In this document: positions 47,356 to 56,599 of the stretch, in pieces | How positions within the stretch are numbered: the stretch's first letter is position 1 | How the letters are laid out: each line of letters begins with the position of its first letter | Origin: Blastocatellia bacterium | Lineage (GTDB): Bacteria; Acidobacteriota; Blastocatellia; Pyrinomonadales; Pyrinomonadaceae | Direction: 5' to 3' | Assembly: GCA_016789265.1 (NCBI GenBank) | Contig: JAEUQK010000017.1 | Location: 62,001-126,000, forward strand | DNA: 64,000 bases | Position numbers and translations under genes: made by a program | The notes under the pieces: generated by a model | The model's input: the letters and a program-made list of their open reading frames with translations, nothing else | Told to the model about the DNA's origin: nothing | The model's database searches: none

Positions 47356-48639
47356 TCATTCAACTATAATAGCCCCGACGAAATAGCGGCGCGTCCGGTC
47401 AACGGAGTCGAGAAAAAGGCTGTACTCACCACGAGTGATCTCTTTGGAAACTTTTATGTTCACCGTTCTCGCAGTAATGCGATTGCCATAATCTATAGGG
47501 ACGGTTGAAGCCTCCGAGAACTCAAGAAATGGCGAACTTGAACCGAAGCTGGCCGCGCGTGGATCAAGATCCAGACCTCCGATGAATAGTTGATAGCTGC
47601 CGCCAGGCTCCATCAATACCGGGCATCTTGAAAGTCCAGCGTTTAGCCCGATCAATAGGCTGTCAAAACTTGCAATCGCGAACCGGATCGGTGATCCAAG
47701 AAAAATGTTCCCACCACTTTCCACGGAAATAATTCCGAAATCTAACAGATCCGCCGACCCGGGTTTGGTTCCTTGCGAAAAAATCTGGTATTTCCCTTCT
47801 GAGAGCCCGCTTAATTCAAAGCCGCCGGTCTTATTTGATAGAACCTGAGCCTTTACAGCACCAGTCTCTGGATCCTCAGCCCAGATTAGCCATGGACTTC
47901 CCGTCGCAGAACGAGGAGGAATAGACCCGGTGATCGCACCGCAGCAGTCGGTATTGTCAATATTACTGCCATAGATCGATCGAATCGATGCGACATCAGC
48001 CGACGAAAGACTACGCCCAAAGTCAAATATATGTCCAATTTCGTTCTTGGATATCTCAGGGTTCATCGTTGACGAGGGCAATAACGAGTGATCTAGGCCT
48101 AAGAGGTGGCCGATTTCGTGAGTTAGGACTGTCTGCAGATCATACGAATCCACGGAACCGTCTGTTGAGAATCTCACATATGGGTTTAATACGATATCAG
48201 CCTCCGATATGGCCCCTTTCCGGTCAAAAAACAGTCTGGTCAAGGCGGGTGGTGAGTCGCCGCCATTTGGAAACAGCAGAACATTCTCTGATGTAGCTGC
48301 GATCGTGATCAAACTTATCCCGTCACCACCCGATCGTGAACTACTGATGTTTTGAGCGTCACTTGTTGCAAAAAAGAAGTTGAAATCAGCCACGCGTTGC
48401 CATGCGGCAGCGCTTTGGCGGATCGTTTCGCGAACGTTCGCACCATAACTGATCGAAGACGATGAATAAAGTGAACTTGAAATGGAAAGGGTCGCGGAGC
48501 GTCGCGCCCATCGTCGATTCGGTCCGTTCGGCTCAGCGGTTGAAGGAAAGGCTTGGAGAGCTTGTAAAGCGATGACACTTACAAGGGATAGAGCTGTAGT
48601 GATCTTTTGCCCAAAACGCACAAGAGATATCCATTTCAA
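47356..48639 (-). CDS. Secreted matrixin-like zinc metalloprotease
   Basis: A 427-residue protein with an N-terminal hydrophobic export segment (residues about 14-30). The metzincin site HEIGHLLGLDHS is near residue 175, followed by the Met-turn SSTMNPE. This is the M10 matrixin type. After the catalytic domain a beta-rich region (about 225-300) resembles a carboxypeptidase-regulatory-like fold, and the last 100 residues form another beta domain. It is probably secreted and acts on extracellular protein. It starts three bases after the small membrane protein, so they form an operon. Confidence 0.85.
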   Translation of the reverse strand: MKWISLVRFGQKITTALSLVSVIALQALQAFPSTAEPNGPNRRWARRSATLSISSSLYSSSSISYGANVRETIRQSAAAWQRVADFNFFFATSDAQNISSSRSGGDGISLITIAATSENVLLFPNGGDSPPALTRLFFDRKGAISEADIVLNPYVRFSTDGSVDSYDLQTVLTHEIGHLLGLDHSLLPSSTMNPEISKNEIGHIFDFGRSLSSADVASIRSIYGSNIDNTDCCGAITGSIPPRSATGSPWLIWAEDPETGAVKAQVLSNKTGGFELSGLSEGKYQIFSQGTKPGSADLLDFGIISVESGGNIFLGSPIRFAIASFDSLLIGLNAGLSRCPVLMEPGGSYQLFIGGLDLDPRAASFGSSSPFLEFSEASTVPIDYGNRITARTVNIKVSKEITRGEYSLFLDSVDRTRRYFVGAIIVE

Positions 48640-48642
48640 AGG

Positions 48643-48855
48643 CTATGTCCGGGTGTCTTGCGTATCGGTGCGGCCAATATTTTCAAGATCCGCAAATGCG
48701 ACCACCAAAAGAAGAGCAACAATACCAAGCGTCGCGACCACATAAAGGATCGCTATCTGCTCGAAATAAATAAAGCCGCCGATAACTATCGCCGCTGCCA
48801 GGAGCCAAATCAATGCCGCCGTCCGGCGACTCATTTTTCCAGTTGTGTTTGCCAT
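48643..48855 (-). CDS. Small two-helix membrane protein
   Basis: Seventy residues from MANTTGKMSRRTAAL with two membrane segments (ALIWLLAAAIVIGGFIYF and IAILYVVATLGIVALLLVVAF) and a polar tail ending in DTQDTRT. Located three bases before the matrixin gene on the same strand. Function unknown; the tight spacing suggests co-expression with the protease. Confidence 0.6.
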   Translation of the reverse strand: MANTTGKMSRRTAALIWLLAAAIVIGGFIYFEQIAILYVVATLGIVALLLVVAFADLENIGRTDTQDTRT

Positions 48856-48939
48856 TATTTGTGAAAGCAACTATCAGACTACTCAACGTATTGAATCAAA
48901 TTTCGTCGAAATTAACAAGGTTTTGGACTAGATCTCAAC

Positions 48940-49947
48940 TTAGTCTATGACCCTGATCGGGGTCGTTTCGCGATTTCCTCGATTTACCTTTCGCTCGATC
49001 ACCGGAGGAAATCGCCGCTTCTCAGCGCCCTTCATCGTAACGTCTATCGTGTCGAAAGGCTCCAATATCGGGTCTGCGATGCTGCCTTTAAGTATCGATT
49101 CGAGATCTGCCTCAATAACACTCGAATTTCCTTGCTTTCGCCGAAAGATGACAACCTGCGACGCAACTCCGTTCTTTGCTACTCCACCGGCACTACTTAC
49201 AGCTCGCGAAAGTGTCATTTCATTTCGAAAAGCGACGACGCCGGGATTGTTCACACCTCCGACCACATAGATCGGAAGCGATTCAGAAACAATAACGATG
49301 TCACCGCTGACGATCTTTGGATTCGAACCGTCCACGCCCGCTATCAGATCTGCGATCTTGATAATTCGAGACACCGGCGACTTTTCATTTCCCGATCGAT
49401 GTCCTTCACAACTGCTGTTTTCAGGCCTGAAAATACTGATCTCTCCGCCTGCCGAGTCAATGAAGCCTCCAGCCATTACGATCAGCTCGTTTAGGAACAC
49501 ATCTCGTTTGATCCGCATTCGCATCGGGTTTTTCACACCGCCATCCAGGTATGCCAATGCCCGGCCATTTCGATCGATTATTCGAACGACCACTTTAGGA
49601 TCGCGAAGCACCCTGGAGTATTCGCGAGCGACGGAATCCGCGAGCTCATTTGTTGATAGACACCTGGCATATACAGGCTCTGTGACCTTATCGAAACGGT
49701 CGAGAAACCCTTCAGGATTTAGAGTCCCTCTCCAGTCAAACTCGAAGCTGCCGACAACGTCGATCTCTACTGTATCTCCCTGATGAATAAGGTCAGAATC
49801 TTTCTGGCTGATCGATTGGCTAAATACAGCTGCGACGATCAGCTGCATAATGAAGATCGACGCGATCACTCGATATTTACTGATGAGGGGACCCACAAAA
49901 ACGTAGTATGTTTTCAGAAGCAAATCTCTGGAGGACCGGAAACTCAA
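48940..49947 (-). CDS. Polysaccharide biosynthesis/export protein (Wza-like, SLBB domains)
   Basis: Up to 335 residues. A hydrophobic signal (IASIFIMQLIVAAVFSQS) precedes a poly-export domain (IHQGDTVEIDVVGSFEFDWRGTLNPEGFL). Two SLBB-type segments follow (ALAYLDGGVKNP near 135, PIYVVGGVNNPG near 230). This is the family of outer-membrane or periplasmic exporters for capsule and exopolysaccharide. No chain-length regulator, kinase or glycosyltransferase is adjacent, so it is an orphan here. The listed start is a TTG; an internal Met near 49848 would shorten the signal. It begins one base after the small zinc-ribbon gene. Confidence 0.82.
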   Translation of the reverse strand: MSFRSSRDLLLKTYYVFVGPLISKYRVIASIFIMQLIVAAVFSQSISQKDSDLIHQGDTVEIDVVGSFEFDWRGTLNPEGFLDRFDKVTEPVYARCLSTNELADSVAREYSRVLRDPKVVVRIIDRNGRALAYLDGGVKNPMRMRIKRDVFLNELIVMAGGFIDSAGGEISIFRPENSSCEGHRSGNEKSPVSRIIKIADLIAGVDGSNPKIVSGDIVIVSESLPIYVVGGVNNPGVVAFRNEMTLSRAVSSAGGVAKNGVASQVVIFRRKQGNSSVIEADLESILKGSIADPILEPFDTIDVTMKGAEKRRFPPVIERKVNRGNRETTPIRVID

Positions 49948-49948
49948 T

Positions 49949-50152
49949 TCAAGACTTCACTTTTGAGTCACGTATGGATGTCTTCCGGTTTCTCTTATTG
50001 GCCGAGCTTGGTATGGCAAACCCTCGGAACTCGAGATTACACCCATCACAAAGGAGGTTGTATCTAAATAAGATCTTTAACAGGAAAGGTGTCGGGCGAT
50101 ATCCACGCCTGATCCTTTTACTTCTGCAGCTCGGACATCGTTGGGAAATCAT
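49949..50152 (-). CDS. Small zinc-ribbon protein
   Basis: Sixty-seven residues with CPSCRSKRIRRGYRPTP near the start and LLCDGCNLEFRGFAIP in the middle. The two CxxC pairs form one zinc ribbon; the tail is basic. The stop lies one base before the start of the export protein gene, a spacing that supports both being real and co-translated. No function known. It would be easy to overlook as an intergenic frame. Confidence 0.62.
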   Translation of the reverse strand: MISQRCPSCRSKRIRRGYRPTPFLLKILFRYNLLCDGCNLEFRGFAIPSSANKRNRKTSIRDSKVKS

Positions 50153-50209
50153 TTTTAAACTACAATCTTAAGCTGGCTTTTCCAGTCTGCAAATTAAAAT
50201 TTTATCAAC

Positions 50210-51118
50210 TCACTGTTTTTCAAGCCTGCCGATCTCGGACTCCACATGTTCAGCGATCGATCGGTTTTCAGTGCTCCACCCGGAAATGTTTTCGAACGCC
50301 TTTCTCGCATTCTTATAAAACCTAAGTGCCTTGGACGGCTCACCGCCGGACAACGCATTTTCCGCCTTTTTCACTAATTCTCTAACCTTAATACCATTCA
50401 GATGGTCCCGGATCGCTGTTTCCGAATCGATCAGACGCCTTTCCTGCGGATAATAGGACAATGCCGCCTCCAACACACCCAAAGCTTTCATTCCATTTTC
50501 AATACTCACTTTTGAGTTTGGAGCTTGGGACATTGCTATCGAGTGCGACACGACCTCCAGTTCTGCCCATTTGAGCATGTGGTATTTATGCCGATGGACG
50601 GCCCTTTCCCTCCCTTGTGTTAGAGCAGCTATCCTTGGTGAACCAAAGCCGACCATTGGTAATTCCCGATCGACGAGATCGATATAGAACGAACAAAGTT
50701 CGAACACCTCCCGATGGCTGCCGGCGACCGAAGAAAGAACATTGGCCGCATCGGATTTTCGCTTGATCTCAGCCAAAAAGGCCGCATTTCTCTCGATAGT
50801 GAACTTTTCAGCAGGGTCACGCTCGCGCTCGAGTCTTGGAGCAAATGCAAGTGTTCTGTCCAGTTTGTGCTGCGCCGCCACGATACGGTTTCTGGCGTTC
50901 CGTAATATTATTTCCCTTAGGATCACTGTAGCTATCAGAAACAAGCTGGTGACCAATCCCGCAGTGATCCACGGAGTTTCATCTTTTATCTCTTGAAGCA
51001 GTAGCCACACAAGAAAAAAAATACCGATGGCCATCGCCGAAGCGAGAAAATAGAAATTTGACGCCGGCAGCCAAAATGGCCGCCTTTTAGTATGTGATCG
51101 GTGGTTACCGGTCATCAT
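50210..51118 (-). CDS. Membrane protein with helical soluble domain, unknown function
   Basis: A 302-residue protein. After a basic start come two membrane segments (FYFLASAMAIGIFFLVWLLL and ITAGLVTSLFLIATVIL). Then comes a long, mostly helical cytoplasmic part (residues about 70-300) with repeated amphipathic helices that could be TPR-like (for example ALGVLEAALSYYPQERR and AENALSGGEPSKALRFYKNA). No catalytic motif was found. It is a single gene. Confidence 0.7.
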   Translation of the reverse strand: MMTGNHRSHTKRRPFWLPASNFYFLASAMAIGIFFLVWLLLQEIKDETPWITAGLVTSLFLIATVILREIILRNARNRIVAAQHKLDRTLAFAPRLERERDPAEKFTIERNAAFLAEIKRKSDAANVLSSVAGSHREVFELCSFYIDLVDRELPMVGFGSPRIAALTQGRERAVHRHKYHMLKWAELEVVSHSIAMSQAPNSKVSIENGMKALGVLEAALSYYPQERRLIDSETAIRDHLNGIKVRELVKKAENALSGGEPSKALRFYKNARKAFENISGWSTENRSIAEHVESEIGRLEKQ

Positions 51119-51264
51119 TGATCAAAAATTGCTATCTTAGAGTCCTATGTCGCGTCTGCAAATGTCCAAAGTAAAGAGCGTGAAATTGCACTCATCTTGC
51201 GGTGATTGTAACAAAATGTCAACATTCGGCTCACTGACTGAAAATTGACACATGAGATTTCTGA

Positions 51265-51270
51265 TATAAT
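51265..51270 (+). promoter_or_regulatory. -10 box of an apparently leaderless small gene
   Basis: A perfect TATAAT lies seven bases before the ATG at 51278, so the transcript should begin at or next to the start codon. A TTGACA at 51245 is 14 bases upstream of the -10, shorter than usual spacing. Confidence 0.5.
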
Positions 51271-51277
51271 TTGTCTT

Positions 51278-51457
51278 ATGCCGGCAAAGTCAAAGCAAAG
51301 ATCAAAGTCGCCGATACTGGATCATATTCGGAAGCCGACCGCGCCACCGACCAAAACGATGGGACTTATGCGCCCCGAATCAAAGATCCATCCCTCTGGG
51401 CGTAAAACCAAGCATAAGCCGCCCAAAAGCTTCGATTCCAACAATGGGGATATTTAG
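51278..51457 (+). CDS. Small basic protein, unknown function
   Basis: Fifty-nine residues beginning MPAKSKQRSKSPILDHIRKP, with proline, lysine and serine dominating and no hydrophobic segment. It overlaps the start of the next gene by 14 bases in another frame. The perfect -10 box placed to give a leaderless transcript supports expression. No family is recognised. Confidence 0.5.
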   Translation: MPAKSKQRSKSPILDHIRKPTAPPTKTMGLMRPESKIHPSGRKTKHKPPKSFDSNNGDI

Positions 51458-51680
51458 TAAAAAGAAGTTCGCTGTTCAGAGACAGTTCAGAATATGGGCA
51501 CGACCGGAAATGAAGGTGACGTTCCGAGCCGAAGTGATGCCCGGAAGATCACGCGAAGAACGCACTTTCACAGTAAGGCAGGTGCTGAGGAACGGCCGAG
51601 TTTCGCTTTACGATTTTCCGGATGAACATCGTGAAGGAGCATTCGAGGCGATCAATTTTCTTCGCGACAAGGTAAAGTGA
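51444..51680 (+). CDS. Small protein, unknown function
   Basis: Seventy-eight residues, MGIFSKKKFAVQRQ then RPEMKVTFRAEVMPGR and a final FEAINFLRDKVK. Its beta-strand-like middle (REERTFTVRQVLRNGRVSLYDF) suggests a small OB- or SH3-like fold, which is a guess. It overlaps the preceding small gene and ends four bases before the convergent hydrolase gene. No family recognised. Confidence 0.55.
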   Translation: MGIFSKKKFAVQRQFRIWARPEMKVTFRAEVMPGRSREERTFTVRQVLRNGRVSLYDFPDEHREGAFEAINFLRDKVK

Positions 51681-51684
51681 CCGC

Positions 51685-52461
51685 TCAAAAGTAATATTCA
51701 CGTCCGATCTCCAGAATTGATACTTGATCCAGTCCTGAGCGACTGATCTGGTCGATGACCCGTTCTCGATATGCGGGCTTAATGTTGATCACAAACACCG
51801 GACAATGGGACAAGCGGAATTTCGCCAGTTCCCTGGCCAAAGCTGACGGAGTAAGGTGATGTGAATTTTCCGCCAGATCCGACAACTCATCCGGAAAGGC
51901 ACATTCTATGAGTAGGGCAGAAAGGTCGGTCCTACCATTTACGGTTTCCCAGTACGACTCCATCTCTGCCGTATCTCCGGTGATCGCTATCGAATGTCCG
52001 TTTTCGGAAATGACAAATCCTGAACATGGGACCTTGTGGTTTACTGCAACAGGCAGTATTTCCACCGAACCGATCCTCAGGATCGAAGCGACGTCAAAAG
52101 ATCGATATTCCACAACCGGGCCTACGTGGTTCCTAAGCTCAGAAAAACGCGGGTATACCGACCAGTTGAATACGTCACGTTCTAATACCTCAATGACCTC
52201 GCTCGAAGCATGGATCCTGAGCGGTTCTGAAATAGTCGAGAATTGATCGTCAAGGAACAACGGCAAGCCGGCAATATGGTCGAGATGGGCGTGGGTCAAA
52301 ACTACGTCCTTAACCAATTCCCGTTCTTTGTCATCAAGCGCCATCGCAAGGCTTCCGGCATCGATAGCGATCCTATCATTTAGAATGAAGCACGTTAGAT
52401 GCTGACGCGACGATGCCGAGCCGTCTTTTTCAAATGAACTTGGTAATAGGCGTAGTTTCAC
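51685..52461 (-). CDS. Metallo-beta-lactamase-fold hydrolase, cAMP phosphodiesterase class II-like
   Basis: A 258-residue protein with the metal site THAHLDHIAGLPLFLDD near residue 57, GDTAEME near residue 157 and a further His-containing SHHLTPSAL. The HAHLDHIAG form and the later beta-lactamase-fold order resemble class II cyclic-nucleotide phosphodiesterases. It might hydrolyse a cyclic nucleotide or a related phosphodiester. No cyclase is adjacent, so the substrate is inferred from family only. Confidence 0.75.
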   Translation of the reverse strand: MKLRLLPSSFEKDGSASSRQHLTCFILNDRIAIDAGSLAMALDDKERELVKDVVLTHAHLDHIAGLPLFLDDQFSTISEPLRIHASSEVIEVLERDVFNWSVYPRFSELRNHVGPVVEYRSFDVASILRIGSVEILPVAVNHKVPCSGFVISENGHSIAITGDTAEMESYWETVNGRTDLSALLIECAFPDELSDLAENSHHLTPSALARELAKFRLSHCPVFVINIKPAYRERVIDQISRSGLDQVSILEIGREYYF

Positions 52462-52504
52462 AACTTCTTGTCATTAGACGCAGTTTTCGTAAAGAATTGC
52501 CGAG

Positions 52505-53266
52505 TTATCTCGCACACGTTTGCGCCCTGCCGCCGTCGATCGAATATGTTACGCCCGTGATCCAACCTGCTTTTTCCGAAGCAAGGAAGTAGATCAGTTC
52601 CGCAACTTCGGAAGGATGCCCGGCCCTTCCAAGAGGGTGAGTGTTGGCAGCATTTGCCAGGAATCTCTCATAATCCTCGAGCCCCATTCCTCCTCGTTTA
52701 TGGAGATTCGTCTCCACTACCCCAGGATTTACCGCATTAACTCGAATACCCTTCTTTGCCAACTCCAGCGCGGCGCACCTTGTCAACTGATCTACACCGG
52801 CCTTTGAAACGCAGTAAGCGAGCACTCCAGGAAATGCCCTTGTTCCCGTAACGCTCGACACGTTTACTATGTTTCCCTTCGACGCCTCAAGATGAGGTAT
52901 GCACTTCTGCATAAGATAAAACACCGATTTGAGATTGATGTTCATCATCTGGTCCCATTCGTCTAAACTCGTGTCTTCGATAGTTCCATTCATTATGATG
53001 CCGGCTGAATTAACCAAAACGTCAATTTGACCGAATTGGTCCACCGTTTCGGATACAAGCTGGTCGATCTGAGAATATTCCAAAACATCGGCAAGATGGG
53101 TTTCGACGGTTCCCGAATGGTCACGGGCGTCTTCCCGCAAGGCTCCAAGATCTCCTTCGTTACGCCCAACTGCAACCACTCTAGCCCCGTTCCGCGCAAA
53201 TAATAAGGCAGAAGCCCGGCCAATGCCGCTGCTGGCTCCTGTTACGAGAGCAACTTTGTCTTTCAT
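52505..53266 (-). CDS. Short-chain dehydrogenase/reductase
   Basis: A 253-residue classical SDR. The cofactor motif TGASSGIG is at residues 9-16, NSAG near 85 (a variant of NNAG), catalytic YCVSK near 150, and VNPGVVET follows. NAD(P)-dependent oxidation or reduction of an alcohol or ketone is expected; substrate unknown. No pathway genes surround it. Confidence 0.9.
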   Translation of the reverse strand: MKDKVALVTGASSGIGRASALLFARNGARVVAVGRNEGDLGALREDARDHSGTVETHLADVLEYSQIDQLVSETVDQFGQIDVLVNSAGIIMNGTIEDTSLDEWDQMMNINLKSVFYLMQKCIPHLEASKGNIVNVSSVTGTRAFPGVLAYCVSKAGVDQLTRCAALELAKKGIRVNAVNPGVVETNLHKRGGMGLEDYERFLANAANTHPLGRAGHPSEVAELIYFLASEKAGWITGVTYSIDGGRAQTCAR

Positions 53267-53348
53267 ATATCGATCTGTAATTTCAGATTAGGATCTTAGA
53301 ATAACAGTGGAAGCAAAAACCCCGCAAGCAAGTTGCTCTGTAAACGAC

Positions 53349-53372
53349 AAAACGACCCAAACGGGCCGTTTT
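53349..53372 (-). terminator. Terminator after the small basic protein gene
   Basis: AAAACG-A-CCC pairs with GGG-C-CGTTTT around a 4-base loop (one mismatch). It lies 38 bases past the stop at 53410 on the - strand and ends in TTTT. Confidence 0.65.
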
Positions 53373-53409
53373 ACAAGTACTATCGAAATTCCAAGCGTAA
53401 AATTTATGC

Positions 53410-53628
53410 TTAGGTCTCACTTGGCCGAGCGTTCACGGAGAACAACTGCTCGAATGCCAGTTTCGTCTCTTCGCGTTTCCGAGCCTGAAAATCACTTACC
53501 CAGCCGGAAACGTTTGCGACTACTTCACGAGCCGCCGCACGTTTTGTTTTTACCTCGCTAACGACCGGCTTTGGCTGAGTTCGGGTTTCGCCTTTCTTTA
53601 TGACCTTCACTTTGTGCTTGGTATCCAT
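53410..53628 (-). CDS. Small basic protein, unknown function
   Basis: Seventy-two residues beginning MDTKHKVKVIKKGETRTQ. The first half is lysine/arginine rich; the second half (VANVSGWVSDFQARKREETKLAFEQLF) is likely an amphipathic helix. A GAGGG ribosome site precedes it and a terminator follows, which support it as a gene. No family recognised. Confidence 0.62.
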   Translation of the reverse strand: MDTKHKVKVIKKGETRTQPKPVVSEVKTKRAAAREVVANVSGWVSDFQARKREETKLAFEQLFSVNARPSET

Positions 53629-53960
53629 AGATAATTCCCTCTTGTTCTTATGAATGCTGAATCTGTATTATTTGAGTCCAACCTCGTATTCCAATTCATT
53701 AGGTTGCAATAACCGTGCCCAAACTTTGACGAAATCCGATGAACTTTTTGCGAAACTTACGAAATGCGATATCAGGTTTTGCATTTTGCAAACTTCCGCG
53801 TCGAAATTTGCATTCCGCTCGAATTAGCCATACGAAAGTTGCCGGCTGCTTGTTCCCTAAAACTAGCTGAAATGCCGAGAAAGTCGAGGCTTCACCTACT
53901 AACGCGTTAAAATTCCGCGTTTTCTATCATCGGGAACGTTTTTTGCATTTTTATTTTCTG
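53629..53960. other. Intergenic region with no gene recognised
   Basis: About 330 bases between two divergent small unknown genes. It contains several short AT-rich stretches and TTTGCA/TGCAAA words (for example around 53775-53815) that could be regulatory, but no promoter, hairpin or RNA gene can be called with confidence. Confidence 0.4.
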
Positions 53961-54626
53961 ATGCGATTGTACGAAGCGGCCATTATTTATCTCACGATCG
54001 GCGCACCCATCGCGATGATGTACTTTTTTCGCAATCGTAGGGAAACCAACTTTCAGTTGGGCCTCCTCACAATCGCAACCTTTATTTTCTGGCTGCCTCT
54101 CGTCTTTTATTTATCGATCAAGGCCGTAAGTTCGACTTTCGACAAATCAAGGTTCGCTCCAAAGGCTGGTTCGGATGTAGATTTTGAATCAAAGTTAAAG
54201 GAGATCAAGGGAGTTCTGGTGTGGTCGAATGACACCGTCGAGTTTCGCGAAGCCTTGGACCGATATGCTGCCTTAACGTCGGAAACGCGTTTTGCTGTAC
54301 GGCTTCGTTCTCCTGGCACGTTCGAGATCTTTGCGATCGCCGCAAATCGCAACGAGGCGGCAGGCACAGCGTGCATGGCAAGAAAGATCAGGTCAAAGCT
54401 GATCAACCATCAAAGAAGAGCGGCTCTCGATCTGATCTCGTCTGTCAAAAAGATCGCTGTGTACGGTGAAATGGGGGTTAATGCAATTGCACGGACCGCT
54501 GCACTGGCACTAGATCTGGGAGACAATGCAACATCCGCTTTACTGCTTGATGTCCTAAAAGATCGTTCAAGAACTGGTAAGGCCGGCAATCAGCAGGTCG
54601 AGACCGAAAATCTTGCGGCCGCTTAA
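53961..54626 (+). CDS. Membrane protein of unknown function
   Basis: About 221 residues from MRLYEAAIIYLTIGAP, with two N-terminal membrane segments (IIYLTIGAPIAMMYFF and LGLLTIATFIFWLPLVFYLSI). A soluble helical domain of about 150 residues follows, with no recognised motif. It lies about 60 bases upstream of the histidine kinase gene on the same strand and could share its transcript. The earlier in-frame TTG at 53943 is less likely. Confidence 0.65.
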   Translation: MRLYEAAIIYLTIGAPIAMMYFFRNRRETNFQLGLLTIATFIFWLPLVFYLSIKAVSSTFDKSRFAPKAGSDVDFESKLKEIKGVLVWSNDTVEFREALDRYAALTSETRFAVRLRSPGTFEIFAIAANRNEAAGTACMARKIRSKLINHQRRAALDLISSVKKIAVYGEMGVNAIARTAALALDLGDNATSALLLDVLKDRSRTGKAGNQQVETENLAAA

Positions 54627-54687
54627 ATATCTACGTGGGAATTAAATCTCCTTTGTTCTAATTGGATAACGATTTAGAATTCTCGGA

Positions 54688-56439
54688 GTGCTCGTTTTAC
54701 TCCACCTTTTCGCGCTCTTCCTATTGGTTCTGCTCGGATTTTATATTTTCGTTGCGGACCCTCGAAGTCGCGCGAACCAGACCTTTGCCGCGTTTATCGC
54801 ATTCCTCGCCCTATGGACAACCAAGGATCTGATATTTTGGAACTTTCTGAACGATAATGCTTGGGTTAAATGGTGGGCGATCGGAAGTTTCTCAATTGCG
54901 CTTTTGATGCAATATTCGCTGGCCGTTTTTGCATGGGTCTTCCCCGAAAATTCACGAACACCGAAACGGAGGGCGGCCATCCTTTTCGCACCGGGTCTGG
55001 TACTTGTACCCGCGGCCTTCTTTGGATTTCTCTGGAACGACATTTCCATCAGAAACGGCGGCATCACGATAGAACTCACGGTACTAGCATATGTCTTTGT
55101 CGCTTATGTTTACTTTGTTTTCTTTTACGGCGCCGTCGAGTTAATGCGGAAATATCGCGCATATAAGGGAACGCAAAAGGGTCAACAACTGGCCGCGATC
55201 CTGCTTGGGCTGGGAATCACCGGAATGTTAAAGACGGCCGCTAATCTTGCGCTCCCCTACTTTGGACATTTCGAGTTCTTGCCGTACAGTTCGATCTTTG
55301 TTCTACCTGGCGTCTTGATCTACGCATATGCGATCACGAATTTCCGCCTATTTTCGCTTCAGACCGCACTTGATCAGTTTCGGCTTTTTGGGATCACGTC
55401 TAAGATCGCATTGAGCATCGCATCCGTTGCGATCATCAGTTTTGCACTACTTCAGATCCCGATCGTCTGGTGGTCATTTCGTAACGGAATGAGTTTTGAA
55501 GGCTGGAGGCGATATCTCGTATTCAGCATAATTTCGGCACTCGTCCCAAATCTCTTGCTTGTTCTTCTGATCGTGAGAACTATATCGCGGCCGCTACAGA
55601 GGATCACCCTTGCGGCCGTTCAAGTAACGGAAGGCAATTACGGGACACAGGTTGACCTGCGAAAAAGCAATGACGAGATCGGTTTGCTTGCAAATTCATT
55701 TAACGAAATGAGTCGCAAGATGTCTGCCGATATTGAGAGCTTGCGGTCACTTAATGAGAAACTCGCGCGTGCGGAACGACTAGCAGCAATGGGCACTCTC
55801 GCTGCGGGTGTTGCACATGAAGTCAATAATCCGCTTGCCTCCATTTCCTCGCTTGTACAAATGTTAAGGTCGCAATCGGCGGACAATGCTGAAACAAGGG
55901 AAAAACTCGATCTTATTTCTACCCAAATCGGCCGTATTACTCGCGTAACTCGTGATCTCACGGAGTTTGCACGGGTTCGGCCCGCATCTCGGTCAGAGGT
56001 CGATATCAATGAAGTAATTGAGGCTAGTTTGAGGTTGGCAAGCTTTGATTCTGAATTTCAGAAGCTTGAACTTGTAAAGTCTTTATCGAGCGACCTGGGA
56101 AGGATCATTGCCGACGGAGATCAATTACAGCAGGTATTTCTCAACCTGCTTCTAAATTCCCGGGACGCGATGCCATTAGGCGGAAGGCTTTCAGTTAGTT
56201 CGGCACGGAGGAACGGTGAAATAACGATCTCGATCAAAGATAGCGGCGCGGGTATTAGCGACTCCGCCCGTACTCAGTTGTTCGACCCGTTTTTTACTAC
56301 TAAGCCCGCGGGAAAGGGAACAGGCCTGGGCCTCTCGGTTTGCTACGGTATCGTGAGCGCCCACGACGGCCGGATCGAAGTCGAGTCAGAATCCGGCGGC
56401 ACCGTGTTTAATGTGATCCTGCCCGCCTCCACCAAATAG
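54688..56439 (+). CDS. NtrB-like sensor histidine kinase with 7TM N-terminus
   Basis: A 583-residue kinase. Residues 1-270 hold about eight membrane segments of the histidine-kinase 7TM type. A HAMP-like segment follows (ISRPLQRITLAAVQVTEGNYG, about 298-345). Then come the phosphorylated H-box AHEVNNPLASISS near 380 and the ATPase with N-box FLNLLLNSRDAM, DSGAGI and GKGTGLGLSVCYGIV. The HEVNNPLA box is the NtrB type, whose partners are commonly sigma-54 activators. The start is GTG. No response regulator is adjacent. Two -24/-12 sequences lie downstream (see promoter entries). Confidence 0.92.
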   Translation: MLVLLHLFALFLLVLLGFYIFVADPRSRANQTFAAFIAFLALWTTKDLIFWNFLNDNAWVKWWAIGSFSIALLMQYSLAVFAWVFPENSRTPKRRAAILFAPGLVLVPAAFFGFLWNDISIRNGGITIELTVLAYVFVAYVYFVFFYGAVELMRKYRAYKGTQKGQQLAAILLGLGITGMLKTAANLALPYFGHFEFLPYSSIFVLPGVLIYAYAITNFRLFSLQTALDQFRLFGITSKIALSIASVAIISFALLQIPIVWWSFRNGMSFEGWRRYLVFSIISALVPNLLLVLLIVRTISRPLQRITLAAVQVTEGNYGTQVDLRKSNDEIGLLANSFNEMSRKMSADIESLRSLNEKLARAERLAAMGTLAAGVAHEVNNPLASISSLVQMLRSQSADNAETREKLDLISTQIGRITRVTRDLTEFARVRPASRSEVDINEVIEASLRLASFDSEFQKLELVKSLSSDLGRIIADGDQLQQVFLNLLLNSRDAMPLGGRLSVSSARRNGEITISIKDSGAGISDSARTQLFDPFFTTKPAGKGTGLGLSVCYGIVSAHDGRIEVESESGGTVFNVILPASTK

Positions 56440-56480
56440 ACCCGCAACAATTACTATTCCTTACACCAGATGGTTTTCTG

Positions 56481-56500
56481 AATTGACGAAATGGTCAATT
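56481..56500 (+). promoter_or_regulatory. 20-bp palindrome, candidate upstream activator site
   Basis: AATTGAC and GTCAATT form a perfect inverted repeat with a 6-base centre. It lies about 100 bases upstream of the sigma-54-like promoter at 56600, the usual position for enhancer-binding activators. Confidence 0.45.
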
Positions 56501-56599
56501 GTTGGCGAAAAGGCAGGTATCCCGATTCCGACCGACAAAGACGACCTTTTCAAGCACTCGCTTATTGTTTATCAATGTTCTAACACCATTCCTTATGAT

